Source: Nitrosospira sp. (GTDB lineage Bacteria > Pseudomonadota > Gammaproteobacteria > Burkholderiales > Nitrosomonadaceae). Taken from it: DNA of 40,329 nucleotides. The DNA lies in the NCBI GenBank assembly GCA_026399575.1, contig JAPLQS010000078.1, positions 1 to 40,329 of the forward strand, read 5' to 3'. Position 1 is the first letter of the stretch. Every line of letters begins with the position of its first letter. Both the position numbers and the translations under genes were made by a program. Of the stretch, positions 14,387-24,873 are shown one piece after another. Below the pieces are notes generated by a model, which did no database searches, was not told where the DNA came from, and was given only the letters and a program-made list of their open reading frames with translations.

Positions 14387-16249
14387 TCAGTGCCCGCAAC
14401 TCACAGCCCCGGACGTGAATGGCAAGCTGATCCCGCAACTGGCAACACTCAACCGCGACGAGATCACCATATTCGGAGAATTCAGGTTTGGCAACACGTC
14501 TACGGGCGTCCTCAACGTATCGAGGACAAGCAAACCATTAGTCAAGCTTGGGGCAGCAACCAGAGTGGTGGTGCCAACCGCCTGTGTTGCAACCGTAGCG
14601 ATAGCTCCCACCGCAGCCGGGTTACCGGTCACCGGCGATTCGGTGACCGTAAGCACGCCGTCGACATAAGTGATGACATAGTTGCTTGCGGCAAAAGTTC
14701 CGTTTCTGGCATTGCTGGGCATGATCGGATAACCGGCAATAGCAGCGGCGGCAGCCGCACCGGTACTGGTCAGCGTAACTCTACTGATAGTTTCGCCGCC
14801 CTGCAAACCAGTGGATGTGAATTCTGTTCCGGCAAAAATCAGGCTATTGCCAAAAATCTTGCTGGCGTTGTTGGCCGTGATGGTTAAACTGGCCGACGTG
14901 ATGTTGGCCGTGAGCGGCGTAGTCACTCCGCCAATCTGGTAATTACCCGCATCGGTGCTACCCAACGTCAGGCCACCCAGGGTTGCCGTCACGCTCTTGC
15001 CCGTGCCCACGTTCTTGTTCGCAAATGTCCCGCTGGTAACCGCGCCGCTCACCGTCACCGCGTCGCCCGCCAGGATGCCACTCAGTGTCGGCGTGCCCGT
15101 TAGCGTCGCGACCGTCGTCGCGTCATAAACTTTATCTGATGCGGTAACCCCGTTAACCGTGAGACTTGCTGGTGTGATATTGACAGTCTGCGTGCCGCCA
15201 GTGAAGGTGTAGTTGCTCGCCAACCCGCTGCCGCTAACCAGCGTGAGACCAGTCGTGTTCACAGCCTTGCCGGTGCCGACATGCTTGTCCGCCAGCGTGC
15301 CGCTGCCACTGAGACCAAGCGTCTCGCTGCCAACCAGCGATCCAAAGCTGAAGATACTCGCCGCCACGTCCCTAGTCGTGTCATAGATGCGGGTGCCGCT
15401 CAAACTGACAGCATAGGGGCTGACGGTGATCGCTCCCGATGAACTAAATGCTGTTCCATAACCGGTCAAGCTGGACAGCGTGCCAGCCGCAACAGTTACC
15501 GCATAGGGTGAGCCAGTAACGTTGGCAGAAGCCGCAGCGCCTGCCGAGGTCACGGCGGCTGCGCCGCTGAGCAGGCTGGAGAGAGCAACACTGCTGTCGG
15601 CGATGATCGCTCCACCATAAGTATTGCTATTGGCACCACTGACCGTATACATGCCCGGCAGGCTGGCCGTTACATTATCGCCGTAGGTCTTGGTCAGACT
15701 ACCGGAGGTAAACGTGAGAGTCTGCGTTGTGCCAAACAGATAACGGTTGCCGGTCTGAGCAATGCCCGCTGGGGGGTTGCCCGCATAGCTCTGATTCCAG
15801 AGCGCGAGGTTGCCGCTCGCCAGCCCGCCAAAAGTGTCAGTGGCAGGATTGCTGCTGTACACCAGCCAGCGGCCTGTGCCCGGCGTCAGCGCAGAACTGC
15901 CAGCGTTATTGATGAAGTTGCCGCCCGCCGCCAGTACGATCGCATTACCGCTACCGCTGGCGGTGATACTCCCGGCCAGCGTGAGATCACCCGTGAGTGT
16001 GCGCGCCGTGAGCGTGCCCAGGCTCGATGTTGCCAGTGTCAGCGCATTGGCATCGATCAGCGAAATCGCGCCTCCGCTTGTAACCTGGACGGTGCCAAAG
16101 TTGTTCGCGGTGTTGTTGAGGTTTGCGTTGCTCGTACCCATGTCGAGCGTCAATGTTCCTGCGGTCGCGGTTACCGGGCCAGAGAGCGTCAATGTCTGCC
16201 CTGCCGCCGTCATCTGCAGCGTCCCGCCGCCAGCCCCTCCCAGCGTCAA
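14387..16249 (-). CDS. tpsA segment 3: MBG/YDG repeats and cysteine-pair end
   Basis: About 600 residues past the duplication. After a short beta-repeat part it carries an MBG-like unit (SLTKTYGDN), two YDG-type units (TRIYDTTRDV and DKVYDATTVA, each followed by a conserved ADKHVGTGKAV or ANKNVGTGKSV block) and a final MBG-type unit (NNASKIFGN to VLTVTE). A linker follows, then the terminus CGISLPFTSGAVSCGH. This order is common at the ends of large TPS adhesins. The start of this frame is an artefact of the shift; no ribosome-binding site is present. Confidence 0.8.
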   Translation of the reverse strand: MTLGGAGGGTLQMTAAGQTLTLSGPVTATAGTLTLDMGTSNANLNNTANNFGTVQVTSGGAISLIDANALTLATSSLGTLTARTLTGDLTLAGSITASGSGNAIVLAAGGNFINNAGSSALTPGTGRWLVYSSNPATDTFGGLASGNLALWNQSYAGNPPAGIAQTGNRYLFGTTQTLTFTSGSLTKTYGDNVTASLPGMYTVSGANSNTYGGAIIADSSVALSSLLSGAAAVTSAGAAASANVTGSPYAVTVAAGTLSSLTGYGTAFSSSGAITVSPYAVSLSGTRIYDTTRDVAASIFSFGSLVGSETLGLSGSGTLADKHVGTGKAVNTTGLTLVSGSGLASNYTFTGGTQTVNITPASLTVNGVTASDKVYDATTVATLTGTPTLSGILAGDAVTVSGAVTSGTFANKNVGTGKSVTATLGGLTLGSTDAGNYQIGGVTTPLTANITSASLTITANNASKIFGNSLIFAGTEFTSTGLQGGETISRVTLTSTGAAAAAAIAGYPIMPSNARNGTFAASNYVITYVDGVLTVTESPVTGNPAAVGAIATVATQAVGTTTLVAAPSLTNGLLVLDTLRTPVDVLPNLNSPNMVISSRLSVASCGISLPFTSGAVSCGH

Positions 16250-16316
16250 GAGAGCGTCAATGTCTGCCCTGCCGCCGTCATCTGCAGCGTCCCGCCGCCA
16301 GCCCCTCCCAGCGTCA
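16181..16316. repeat. Perfect 68-bp tandem duplication inside tpsA
   Basis: 16181-16248 and 16249-16316 are identical. Since 68 is not a multiple of three the duplication shifts the frame, and an in-frame TGA appears at the junction (16246-16248). Both neighbouring segments encode the same peptide (TLGGAGGGTLQMTAAGQTL), so one copy is surplus. Confidence 0.97.
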
Positions 16317-19300
16317 GCGCCCGGTTGCTGTTGGTAGTGTTACCGGTGTATAAAAGTGTCGCCGCCGTTACGCTGCCCAGCGCGATGCCCGGTGTCCCGG
16401 CACCCGTGCCCAGCGAACTGCTCGTTCCTGAGTCAGCCAAGGCCGCCACGCTGGTGGTTCCTGCATTAAGCGTCACCGCCCCGCTAAAGCTGTTGGCCGC
16501 ATTGCTCAGCGTCAGTATGCCTGATCCATTCTTGATCACACCCACCGAACCTGCCAGCACTGCATTGACCGTTCCGGTTTGCAAGTCATAGTCCGTTGTG
16601 CTCGTGAGCGTGCCGTTCTGAATCGTACCGCCGGTCAGTTGCACCCCGGCTACCGTGTCGGTATGTCCGCCCAGATCAAGCACGCCCCCGCTTACCGCCA
16701 GCGTGCTGCTATCGGCCAATGTATTGGTCGCGTGCCCCAGCGTCAACGTGCCCGCGCTCACCGTCGTCAGGCCGGTATACCCGTTGGCGCCAGAGAGCGT
16801 GAGCATGCCGGAACCGGCCTTGGTGAACGAGCCAGTCGTGGCGGCGCTGGCACCCGACATTGTCAAGTTGGTTGCCGCTGTTGTTATATCAATCGACGAC
16901 GTGGTGCCATTGGCCAAGGTGAAGGCTCGGTCCGTCGAGACATTTCCACCTGTGTATCGCAACATGCCGCCATTTAGCACCAGATTGGCGGCCGCGGCGG
17001 CCGACTGCCCGATGCTGCTGGAGTTTCCTCCATTGGCCAAGGCACCCACGCTCAGCACTCCGGCGCTGATCGTCGTCGCCCCTGTATAGGTGTTCGCACC
17101 AGAAAGCATCCAGATTCCCCCGTCATTTTTCGTGAGCGTGCCTGCGCCGGTGGTGATGGTGCCGCTGATCGCGCCGTTGCCAGCGCCTGCCAGCGTCAAG
17201 TTGGTGTTGCTGCCGGTCACCGCATTGGACGCATTCAGCGTCAGCGTGCCAGCCGTCGAGCCGATCGACGCATTACCCGCCAGCGTCACTGTGCCGCCCC
17301 AGATGTTAGCCCCGCTGAGATTACGCAACGCCCCGCTGCCGCCCACTCCCGTGCCGATGATGCTCAGCGCCTCCGCCCCCATCGTGATGTTGCCTTGCAG
17401 TTCCAGTGTCGCGTTATTAGCCACCGTCACTCCCCCGGCCGTCGTACCCAGTGCATTGGCGTGGCCTGCTTGCAATGTGCCGACGCTGATCGTCGTGGCG
17501 CCTGTGTAGCTGTTATTACCTGAGAGTGCCAAAACGCCAACACCCGTCTTGGTCAGCGTCGAAGCCCCTGTTTCACCCACCACGCCGGATAGAGACAATT
17601 GGGTCCCGCCCACCGAGAAAACGCCTGCCGTGGTCAGGGTCACCGTCCCTGCCAGACTGCTCGCACCGATGGAAGTTGCCAAGGTTGCACCGTTTTGCAG
17701 GATCACTGCTTCGGTCGTGTTGTAGGCAACACCCTGCAAATCCAGTGTGGCGCCATTCGCCACTGTCGTGCCTTGCGCATTTGTGCCGAGGGCGTTGTCG
17801 GCTGTAACCGCCAGCGTACCGGTGCTCACCGTCGTCAGGCCGGTATAGCTGTTATTGCCCGTGAGCGTAAAGCTGCCATTGCCGGTCTTGGTCAGGCTGC
17901 CGCCGATGCCGCTGATTACGCCGTCATACTGTGTATTCGTAGCATTTCCAGTCGTCAGCCTGAAACTCTGCAGATCAACGAACGTGGTCGCCGCGGCGTC
18001 TGCCAGTGAACTGATCGTGGCATTGCCGGCGAGTTTCATCGTCACGTTATTCGTGGAAATGTCGACCGCCTCCGTGTAGGTAGTGCCGGTTCCGACGGTC
18101 ACCGTACCGCCGCTCGCGGCGACGTTGATGCCATCCTGGATGCGTGACCAGATCCGGTTGTCCCCGCTGGTCATGACCGAGCGGTCGAAGGTGTTCGCAG
18201 AAAAGATCGTGGCAATCTGGCCGGCACCGTTGTTGTCGAAGAGTTGCGCCTCGTTGTTGACGAAGGTGTTACCGCTGATCGTTACGTTGGTCGGTTTCTT
18301 GGTGCCGCTGCCGACACGGATGGCATAGGTGACGGCGCCGTCAGAAGTATTGCCGTTATTGCTGATCGTGTTGTTCTGGATTGCGATGTTGTTCACGTCG
18401 TAATAGACGAAGATCGCACCGTCCTGGCTTTGGCTGTTGCTGACCTGGTTGCCGCTGACCGTCACGTTGCTGGTGTAAACCGTGATGCCGTCACTGGCGG
18501 TATTGTCCACGACGTTGTCGATGATCGACCCGCCAGACCTGGCAACATCGCCGCCGCCGCTGTCGCCCAGCTTGATGCCTTCTTTGATGAGCACGTCGTG
18601 GACGTAATTGCCTTCAATGGTTGTATTGGTCGAACCGTAGACATAGATGGCTGCGTTGACCGAACTGTTGTCGTGCACCTCGTTGAAACGGATCGTGCCG
18701 TTGGTCGAATCGGCAATGTTCAGACCGTCGCCGACGGTATCGTAGACGCGGTTGTATTCAAGGATCGCGCTGGTGGAATTGCGGATCTGGACACCTTCGT
18801 CACCGGGGCCGACTGAATGATGGATCAGGTTGTAGCGCACCGTCGGGTTCAAAATTGCAACCACGGACTCAATCAGATCGCCGGTACCATTGCGGAACTC
18901 GAAGCCGTCGATCGTTACGTTGTTGCCGCCGATCCGCAGCAAGGTCGCAAGCGCATTGCCGCCATCCACGATGGTCTCGGCGGCGCTTCCGGCGGTGCGC
19001 AGCGCTGCTGGGAGCGGCGGCACCGGAAGCGGCGGCGCCGCATTGCGCGGATCGATGCCGTACTGCGCGCCGCGCAGGATCAGAGGTTTATTGACATCGA
19101 GCCGCGTGCTGAGCGTGTAGGTTCCGGCGGCGACATTCACGGTACCGCCGCTGGCAGCCACGTCAATGCCGTCCTGAATCTGGCCCGGCGCGGTCACGTT
19201 CACCGTGGTGGCCACCGTGCCGGTCACGGTGTTCGTCACGTTCGCGTTCAAATTCACCGTCGCGGCATTCAGCGTGGTCGTGCCGCTGGCAGTCACCGTT

Positions 19301-22300
19301 CCGTTCACCGTTACATTCTGCGCGCTGACCGTGAGCGCGCCAAGGCTTGTGCCGCCACCGATCGCGCCATCAAAGACGATGCTGCCGGTGCCGGCCGTGA
19401 CGCCAAGGTTAAAACCCCCATTGATGGCGCCAGCCAGAGTCAGCGTCGTGGCATCAGCCACCGTAATCGCGCTGGCTGCCTGCAGGGTGATGGCTCCGGC
19501 AAAGCTGCTGGGTCCCGTGCTAGTTGCCAGAGTGCCGCCATTGAGCGTGAGTCCTTCGGTAGTGCTGTAGGCCACGTTCCGCAGATCCAATGTGGCGCCC
19601 GATGCCACCGTCGTGCCCGCCGCGTTTGTACCGAGAGCATTATTGACCGTTACCGCCAGCGTGCCCGTCGTGATGCTCGTCGCACCCGCATAGCTATTCG
19701 CCACGCCCAACGTCAGCGTGCCTGCGTCATCCTTGGTCAGTCCGCCCGTACCGCTGAGCGCCGTGGTAGTAATCGCAGTGTTGCCCGCACCACCCACCGT
19801 CAGCAAGAGTCCGCCGTTGCCGATCCCGCCGGTTAGCGCCAAGCTGTTCAAATCCGTATTGATCCGCGATGCACTGCCCTGGCTGATCGCCCCGCTCCAA
19901 GTGTTGGCGCCACTGATGCTGCGCAGCGCACCGCCACTGCTCACGCCCGTGCCATTCAATGTGAGTGCGTTCGCTACCGTGATGCCGCCTTGTATTTGCA
20001 CCGCCGCTCCGTCCGCCACCGCCACCGTGCCGCTACCCGCCGCTGCCGCATTCCGCAGATCGAGTACTCCCACGTTCACATCCGTCGTACCTGTATACGT
20101 ATTCGCTCCAAACAGCGTCCACGTGCCGCTACCAATCTTAGTCACGGTGCCTGCACCCGTGCCAATGATGCTGGCCAGACTGCTGGCGCTGTTGGTGCCG
20201 CCCAGCGTTAGCCCAAATCCGGAGCCAGTAATCGTGCCGGTATTGGAAAGAATCAGGTTCCCGTTGCTCGCCACAATGCTGCTGGCGCTGCTCAGCGCAA
20301 TCAACCCGCTATAAGTCGCCGCCGTCGCCGAGCTGTTGCTCAATGCCCCACCGCTGGCAATACCTGTTCCATTCAGCGTCAGTGCCTCTGCCGTACCCAG
20401 CGTGAACCCGTTCAAGTCGAGCGTTGCGCCAGCCGTGACAACCGTGCCCGCCCCCGTGGTGCCCAGCGGCGTGTTGGTCGCACCGCCTCCCGCACCCAAC
20501 TTCAACGTCCCTTCATTGATTGTCGTCAAACCGCTATAAGTGTTTTCTCCGGAAAGCGTCAGCATGCCCGCGCCATCTTTCGTCAGCGTGCCGCTGCCCG
20601 TCGTGATCGTGCCGCTGATCGCACCATTACCTGCCCCTGCAAAGGTCAGGTTCTTGTTGGTCGCTGTCACCGCATTGGCCGCACTGAGCGTGAGCGTGCC
20701 CGCCGTCGAGCCGATCGTCGCATGATCGGCCAGCGTCACCGTGCCGCCCCAAATGTTATTGTTGCTTACATTCAGCAGCGCCCCCATACCGCCTATGCCC
20801 ATACCCGTGAGGCTCAGTGTCTCAGCCCCGACCGTGATGCCGCCTTGCAATTCCAGTGCCGCGCCATTGGCCACCGTCACCCCACCGGCTGCGTTACCCG
20901 CTGCTGCACCGTTTTGCAGGCTAAGCACCCCCACGTTCACATTGGTCGCGCCCGTGTAGCTGTTCGCGCCGGAGAGGGTGAAAGTGCCCGTGCCCTGTTT
21001 GGTGATTCCACCACCAATACCGCTAATCACCCCGGCAAAAGTCGTGCTGCTTGCATCCCCCGTAGTCAAAGTATTGGATCCCAAGACCACTTGCGTACCA
21101 GGCGTACCAGCAATGCCTGCTAGCGACCCGATTGTCTCGTTGCTATCCAGCCGCAGAATCCCAAATCTTGTAACGGTAGAAATTATCGAACTGCTCAGTT
21201 GTACTGCGCCTGCGTTTGCGATTGCCGCGCCACCCGATAACCGCAACGTTCCTGCGGTCACATTTGTCAGACCGGTATAAGCGTTGATCCCTGAGAGTAG
21301 CAGCGTGCCAGTCAAGCCCTTGGTTAACGTACCGCTGCCCACAATACTCCCGGCATAGTTCGTCGTATTGCCCGTTTCGATCGTTCCCCCGCCTGCCAGC
21401 AAATCGATACCCCGGTTGGCATTTAACGTAACGGCAGAAACACTTCGAACTTCTAATATGCCGTTATTAAAAGTTAAATGTCCGGGCGTCGGCGTTCCCG
21501 GAGCCGTTCCCAGCCCGGCATCCGCTCCGATAACCAGTTTGCCGCCATTGATCGTTGTTGCCCCAGTGTAGGTGTTGCTTCCCCCAAACGTCAGTACGCC
21601 CGTGCCGATTTTGGTCAGTGTGCCCGCCCCGGTTATAGTCCCGCCATAGTTCATATCTACAGCAATCGCAGACATGTCGAATGTTCCGCCGACTCCCGTC
21701 AAGTCAATGCCGCGGTTCATATCCAGCTCGAAGCTGTCCGTGGCGGCCAATGTGCCGCCGTTCAAGGTCAGATACCCCGGCGTCTCTGTTATCGGTGCTA
21801 TGCCTAGATTGCTATCTTCACTGATCGAGAGTTTGCCGCCGCCGATCGTTGTCGCCCCGGTGTAGGTATTAGTACCAGAAAGCGTGAGCGTACCGGTGCC
21901 AGCCTGAGTCAAACCGGCGCTTCCATAGATCGCGGCACTGACCGTAGCAGTAGAGTTCCCGCCGCTCCCCTGCGTGAAGACGATGCCTTCAGCGCCCCCG
22001 AAGGCCAGGGTTCCAGTCGCTCCAGAAATCCCGGCGCCGGTCGCGGTGGTCAGTACGCCCGCCTGGCCGGATCCAGTGCCCACGGTCAGGGCGAATCCGT
22101 TCGTGTTCAGGGTGCTGTTGTCGCTGATGAGGAGCGAGTTAATCGTTTTCGTGCCTGAAAGAATTAAACTTGGAGAGCTGGCACTGAGCTTGACGTTGTC
22201 CGTGGAGGCAGCGGTGTTGATATCGCCGGTGTAGTAACTACTGTACGCGATAAGATTGTTCACGTTGGTGGTCGCCCAATCCGCGCCGTTGACAATGGCA

Positions 22301-24873
22301 TAAGGCAGGATATTGTTGGTCGGCGTGGGCGTCGAGGTGAAGATCATCTGATTCGCGCTACTGTCCAGAGGTACGTTCGTGCCGATGAAATTGACGGTGC
22401 CGCCGGCGCTGCGCGTCAGGCCGGCACTGGTGAGAGCTACAGTCCCGTCATTCTTCACCAGTTCGACGGTGGAGAAGCCAGCGCCCAGCGTGAGGGCGCC
22501 AATCGTTTCTACCGTGAGCGCAGTGCCGCCGATGAATTTGAACGCACCGCCGTTAAGCGTGAGACCCGCGGTGCCAATACGGCCTGAGGCGATGTTGGTC
22601 GAGTTGTCGAGTGTCAGCCTGCCGCCCCCGTTGACCGTGAAACCGCTGGATGAAGCGGCCGCGCCGCTGGCCCCGCTGAACATGAGCGTGCCGGCGTCGA
22701 TCGTGGTTGCGCCGCTGTAGGTGTTCGCGCTGTTTAGGGTCAGCGTGCCGGAACCCTGCTTGGTCAAGCCGCCCGTGCCGCTGATCACGCCGCCGGTCTG
22801 GTTGCCCACCCCGGTGATGTCGATGGTGGTGAGGCCACCGGCGGCGTTACCGGCGTTGATCGTGCCAGATGTTTGCGAGAAAGTCGCGCCACTGATGTTG
22901 AGGGCCTTGTTGTTCAGCGTGATGTTGCCATTCACGGTTACGGCTCCGCTACCGTCACGCGCGATGCCGCCGCCGATGATGTCGGCGAAGTTGGCGTCGG
23001 CGCCGAGTGCGATCGTGCCGCCGGTGCTGCTGACTGCTCTCGCCGTCACGTCACCTGTGGCTCTAATGGAAATGTTGCCGTTGGCGCTCGTAATACTGCC
23101 GCCGCTCTGATTGACTGAACCATTGCTGTACCCTGCCGCAGGAATCGCTGCAGTAGTGGTTTCTGTGCCACGATTCACGCCAGCCAAGAACTGGATGGAT
23201 CCCGTGCCCACAGTGGAGATCGCACCTGACTGGTGCAGAATGTTATTTCCCGCCCAGAGGCGGATGCTGCCGTTTCCACCCGAGGCGGTGATAGCGCCTG
23301 TAATCGTCATGACATCGGTGGCTAAGCTGCCCAGGGCGGCAAGCTCAATATCCCCGCCCACGCTATTGAGGGTTGTATCAACGGTCAGCGGGCTATGAGT
23401 CGTGATGTGTATCCCCTCGCTGCCCGCAGTAATCGCGCTACCCGTGATCGTCAACGCACCCGTGTTATCGGCAAACACACCTAGCGGTGTGCCATCTATT
23501 TTCAATGTCGAAGATTTGAGAGTCAATGGATTCGCTGAGGAACCGATCGTCTCGCCGGAGTCAACCTGGAGGAGCAAGTTCTTCACCGTAATCCCGCCCG
23601 TGTCCGTCGTGATGTTCTTGAAACCCAAAGACACGTTGCCATCCGGATTGGAATCGGTGATGCCTTTTACGCCATCCACGCCGGCAGCGGGAATGTTGAC
23701 GGAGCCAGTGCTCGAAAGCCTCATGTTCCCGGAGGTGCTGTTAAACGCACCAAGATTGGTAACGGCAATTTTGATGGAGTTGGTGAAGCCCATGCCGGTG
23801 GCGGCTTCCAATGCTAAATTGGTAGCAGTAATGGTGTTGGCAGCGGCCGTACTGTCAAGAGCGCCGCCGGTCGCCAGGTGCAATGTGTTGAAACCGGGGT
23901 TGAATGATCCCGCAACGCTGATGCCGCCGGTGTTGCTGCTGTTACCAATCTGCAAGGTACCGGCTATGATGCTGTTTGTCACAAAGCTGCTGGCACCGAA
24001 ATCGATCCGGTTCGTCGCGTTGCTGACTTGAATGCCCGTGCCCGCCGTGAACGGCGCGAGCGTGACTTTGCCGGTGCCCGCGTTGACGGTTCCGGTCAGG
24101 TTCAGCGCATCGCCGGTCAGGGTGACCAACCCTGAAGTTGTCGTGATGTTATTCCAGACGGTGAGGCCGCTCGAACCCGTCAGCGTCACCGCACCCGATG
24201 ATGTCGTGAGCGTGCCGTTGGTTGCCAGTTCGCCGCCGTTGCTGCGGAAATCGATATTGCCCGTACTGGTATTGAAGTTGAATGCAGGTAATGTGAGCAG
24301 ACCACCTGCAATGGCCGTGATGCTGGTATTGGCACCCAATGTCGGCAATGCCAATGTCAGGTCGTTTGCATCCCGGATCGACACGCTGGCGCCGGTGCTG
24401 CTCAGTGTCAGCATGCCGGCGAAATCGTTCGATGCGTTGTCCGCAGTGATCGAGCCTGCGCTGCTGCTGGCCAGCGTGACATTATTACCGGTCACGGTGC
24501 CGGTATGGATCTGCGATCCGGTCGTGGTCAATGCCGAGCCTGTACCCATTGTCATGGTTCCGGCGTTGTCGATGGATGCCACCGTTTCATTGTTACCGTT
24601 CAGGTTAAACGTCGCGCCACTGTTCACTGCCACTATTGAAGCGTCGGCAATCACGTTCGATGCCCCCAGCGCCAGCGTACCGTTACTAATTGTCGTCGCG
24701 CCGGTGTAAGTATTCACGCCCGATAGAATCAGCGTACCCGATCCCACTTTGGTCAGATTCTGGACTCCCCCGCCGATGCTGCCGCTCAGGGTCAGCGTGC
24801 CCGTGCCGCCGACGGTGGTGTTCGATGCCAGAATAATTGGACCGCCGTATTGCGCAGTGCCCGTGCCCCGCAC
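16246..24873 (-). CDS. tpsA segment 2: autotransporter-associated repeats and beta-helix
   Basis: About 2,870 residues of Gly/Thr/Ser/Ala-rich beta structure. Autotransporter-associated units (GTLTLSGANTYTGATTI followed by a GTL or GVL turn) recur along the whole segment. A NosD-like right-handed beta-helix with IRNSTSAILEYNRVYD-type rungs occupies about 18180-18900. I found no cysteine. A region at 17851-18066 is a near copy of 25025-25240 in segment 1. The apparent GTG start at 24873 is only the point where the frame opens after the upstream shift. Confidence 0.85.
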   Translation of the reverse strand: MRGTGTAQYGGPIILASNTTVGGTGTLTLSGSIGGGVQNLTKVGSGTLILSGVNTYTGATTISNGTLALGASNVIADASIVAVNSGATFNLNGNNETVASIDNAGTMTMGTGSALTTTGSQIHTGTVTGNNVTLASSSAGSITADNASNDFAGMLTLSSTGASVSIRDANDLTLALPTLGANTSITAIAGGLLTLPAFNFNTSTGNIDFRSNGGELATNGTLTTSSGAVTLTGSSGLTVWNNITTTSGLVTLTGDALNLTGTVNAGTGKVTLAPFTAGTGIQVSNATNRIDFGASSFVTNSIIAGTLQIGNSSNTGGISVAGSFNPGFNTLHLATGGALDSTAAANTITATNLALEAATGMGFTNSIKIAVTNLGAFNSTSGNMRLSSTGSVNIPAAGVDGVKGITDSNPDGNVSLGFKNITTDTGGITVKNLLLQVDSGETIGSSANPLTLKSSTLKIDGTPLGVFADNTGALTITGSAITAGSEGIHITTHSPLTVDTTLNSVGGDIELAALGSLATDVMTITGAITASGGNGSIRLWAGNNILHQSGAISTVGTGSIQFLAGVNRGTETTTAAIPAAGYSNGSVNQSGGSITSANGNISIRATGDVTARAVSSTGGTIALGADANFADIIGGGIARDGSGAVTVNGNITLNNKALNISGATFSQTSGTINAGNAAGGLTTIDITGVGNQTGGVISGTGGLTKQGSGTLTLNSANTYSGATTIDAGTLMFSGASGAAASSSGFTVNGGGRLTLDNSTNIASGRIGTAGLTLNGGAFKFIGGTALTVETIGALTLGAGFSTVELVKNDGTVALTSAGLTRSAGGTVNFIGTNVPLDSSANQMIFTSTPTPTNNILPYAIVNGADWATTNVNNLIAYSSYYTGDINTAASTDNVKLSASSPSLILSGTKTINSLLISDNSTLNTNGFALTVGTGSGQAGVLTTATGAGISGATGTLAFGGAEGIVFTQGSGGNSTATVSAAIYGSAGLTQAGTGTLTLSGTNTYTGATTIGGGKLSISEDSNLGIAPITETPGYLTLNGGTLAATDSFELDMNRGIDLTGVGGTFDMSAIAVDMNYGGTITGAGTLTKIGTGVLTFGGSNTYTGATTINGGKLVIGADAGLGTAPGTPTPGHLTFNNGILEVRSVSAVTLNANRGIDLLAGGGTIETGNTTNYAGSIVGSGTLTKGLTGTLLLSGINAYTGLTNVTAGTLRLSGGAAIANAGAVQLSSSIISTVTRFGILRLDSNETIGSLAGIAGTPGTQVVLGSNTLTTGDASSTTFAGVISGIGGGITKQGTGTFTLSGANSYTGATNVNVGVLSLQNGAAAGNAAGGVTVANGAALELQGGITVGAETLSLTGMGIGGMGALLNVSNNNIWGGTVTLADHATIGSTAGTLTLSAANAVTATNKNLTFAGAGNGAISGTITTGSGTLTKDGAGMLTLSGENTYSGLTTINEGTLKLGAGGGATNTPLGTTGAGTVVTAGATLDLNGFTLGTAEALTLNGTGIASGGALSNSSATAATYSGLIALSSASSIVASNGNLILSNTGTITGSGFGLTLGGTNSASSLASIIGTGAGTVTKIGSGTWTLFGANTYTGTTDVNVGVLDLRNAAAAGSGTVAVADGAAVQIQGGITVANALTLNGTGVSSGGALRSISGANTWSGAISQGSASRINTDLNSLALTGGIGNGGLLLTVGGAGNTAITTTALSGTGGLTKDDAGTLTLGVANSYAGATSITTGTLAVTVNNALGTNAAGTTVASGATLDLRNVAYSTTEGLTLNGGTLATSTGPSSFAGAITLQAASAITVADATTLTLAGAINGGFNLGVTAGTGSIVFDGAIGGGTSLGALTVSAQNVTVNGTVTASGTTTLNAATVNLNANVTNTVTGTVATTVNVTAPGQIQDGIDVAASGGTVNVAAGTYTLSTRLDVNKPLILRGAQYGIDPRNAAPPLPVPPLPAALRTAGSAAETIVDGGNALATLLRIGGNNVTIDGFEFRNGTGDLIESVVAILNPTVRYNLIHHSVGPGDEGVQIRNSTSAILEYNRVYDTVGDGLNIADSTNGTIRFNEVHDNSSVNAAIYVYGSTNTTIEGNYVHDVLIKEGIKLGDSGGGDVARSGGSIIDNVVDNTASDGITVYTSNVTVSGNQVSNSQSQDGAIFVYYDVNNIAIQNNTISNNGNTSDGAVTYAIRVGSGTKKPTNVTISGNTFVNNEAQLFDNNGAGQIATIFSANTFDRSVMTSGDNRIWSRIQDGINVAASGGTVTVGTGTTYTEAVDISTNNVTMKLAGNATISSLADAAATTFVDLQSFRLTTGNATNTQYDGVISGIGGSLTKTGNGSFTLTGNNSYTGLTTVSTGTLAVTADNALGTNAQGTTVANGATLDLQGVAYNTTEAVILQNGATLATSIGASSLAGTVTLTTAGVFSVGGTQLSLSGVVGETGASTLTKTGVGVLALSGNNSYTGATTISVGTLQAGHANALGTTAGGVTVANNATLELQGNITMGAEALSIIGTGVGGSGALRNLSGANIWGGTVTLAGNASIGSTAGTLTLNASNAVTGSNTNLTLAGAGNGAISGTITTGAGTLTKNDGGIWMLSGANTYTGATTISAGVLSVGALANGGNSSSIGQSAAAAANLVLNGGMLRYTGGNVSTDRAFTLANGTTSSIDITTAATNLTMSGASAATTGSFTKAGSGMLTLSGANGYTGLTTVSAGTLTLGHATNTLADSSTLAVSGGVLDLGGHTDTVAGVQLTGGTIQNGTLTSTTDYDLQTGTVNAVLAGSVGVIKNGSGILTLSNAANSFSGAVTLNAGTTSVAALADSGTSSSLGTGAGTPGIALGSVTAATLLYTGNTTNSNRALTLGGAGGGTLQMTAAGQTLTLS
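17851..18066. repeat. 216-bp internal repeat of tpsA, downstream copy
   Basis: Aligns without gaps to 25025-25240, in the same orientation, at high identity. Both encode NVTMKLAGN and LTTGNATxTQYDGVISGI blocks. Recombination between the copies would remove about 7.2 kb in frame. Confidence 0.75.

Noticed and set aside
16181-24700. Possible CRISPR array or satellite among the many short repeats
   Set aside because: The repeats are diverged, protein-coding and of irregular spacing; there are no identical repeats with unique spacers.
18817-24709. Long + strand frames (up to 339 codons) through the giant gene
   Set aside because: They are Pro/Ser/Val- or Arg-rich antisense readings of Gly/Thr repeats, with no ribosome-binding sites or family motifs.
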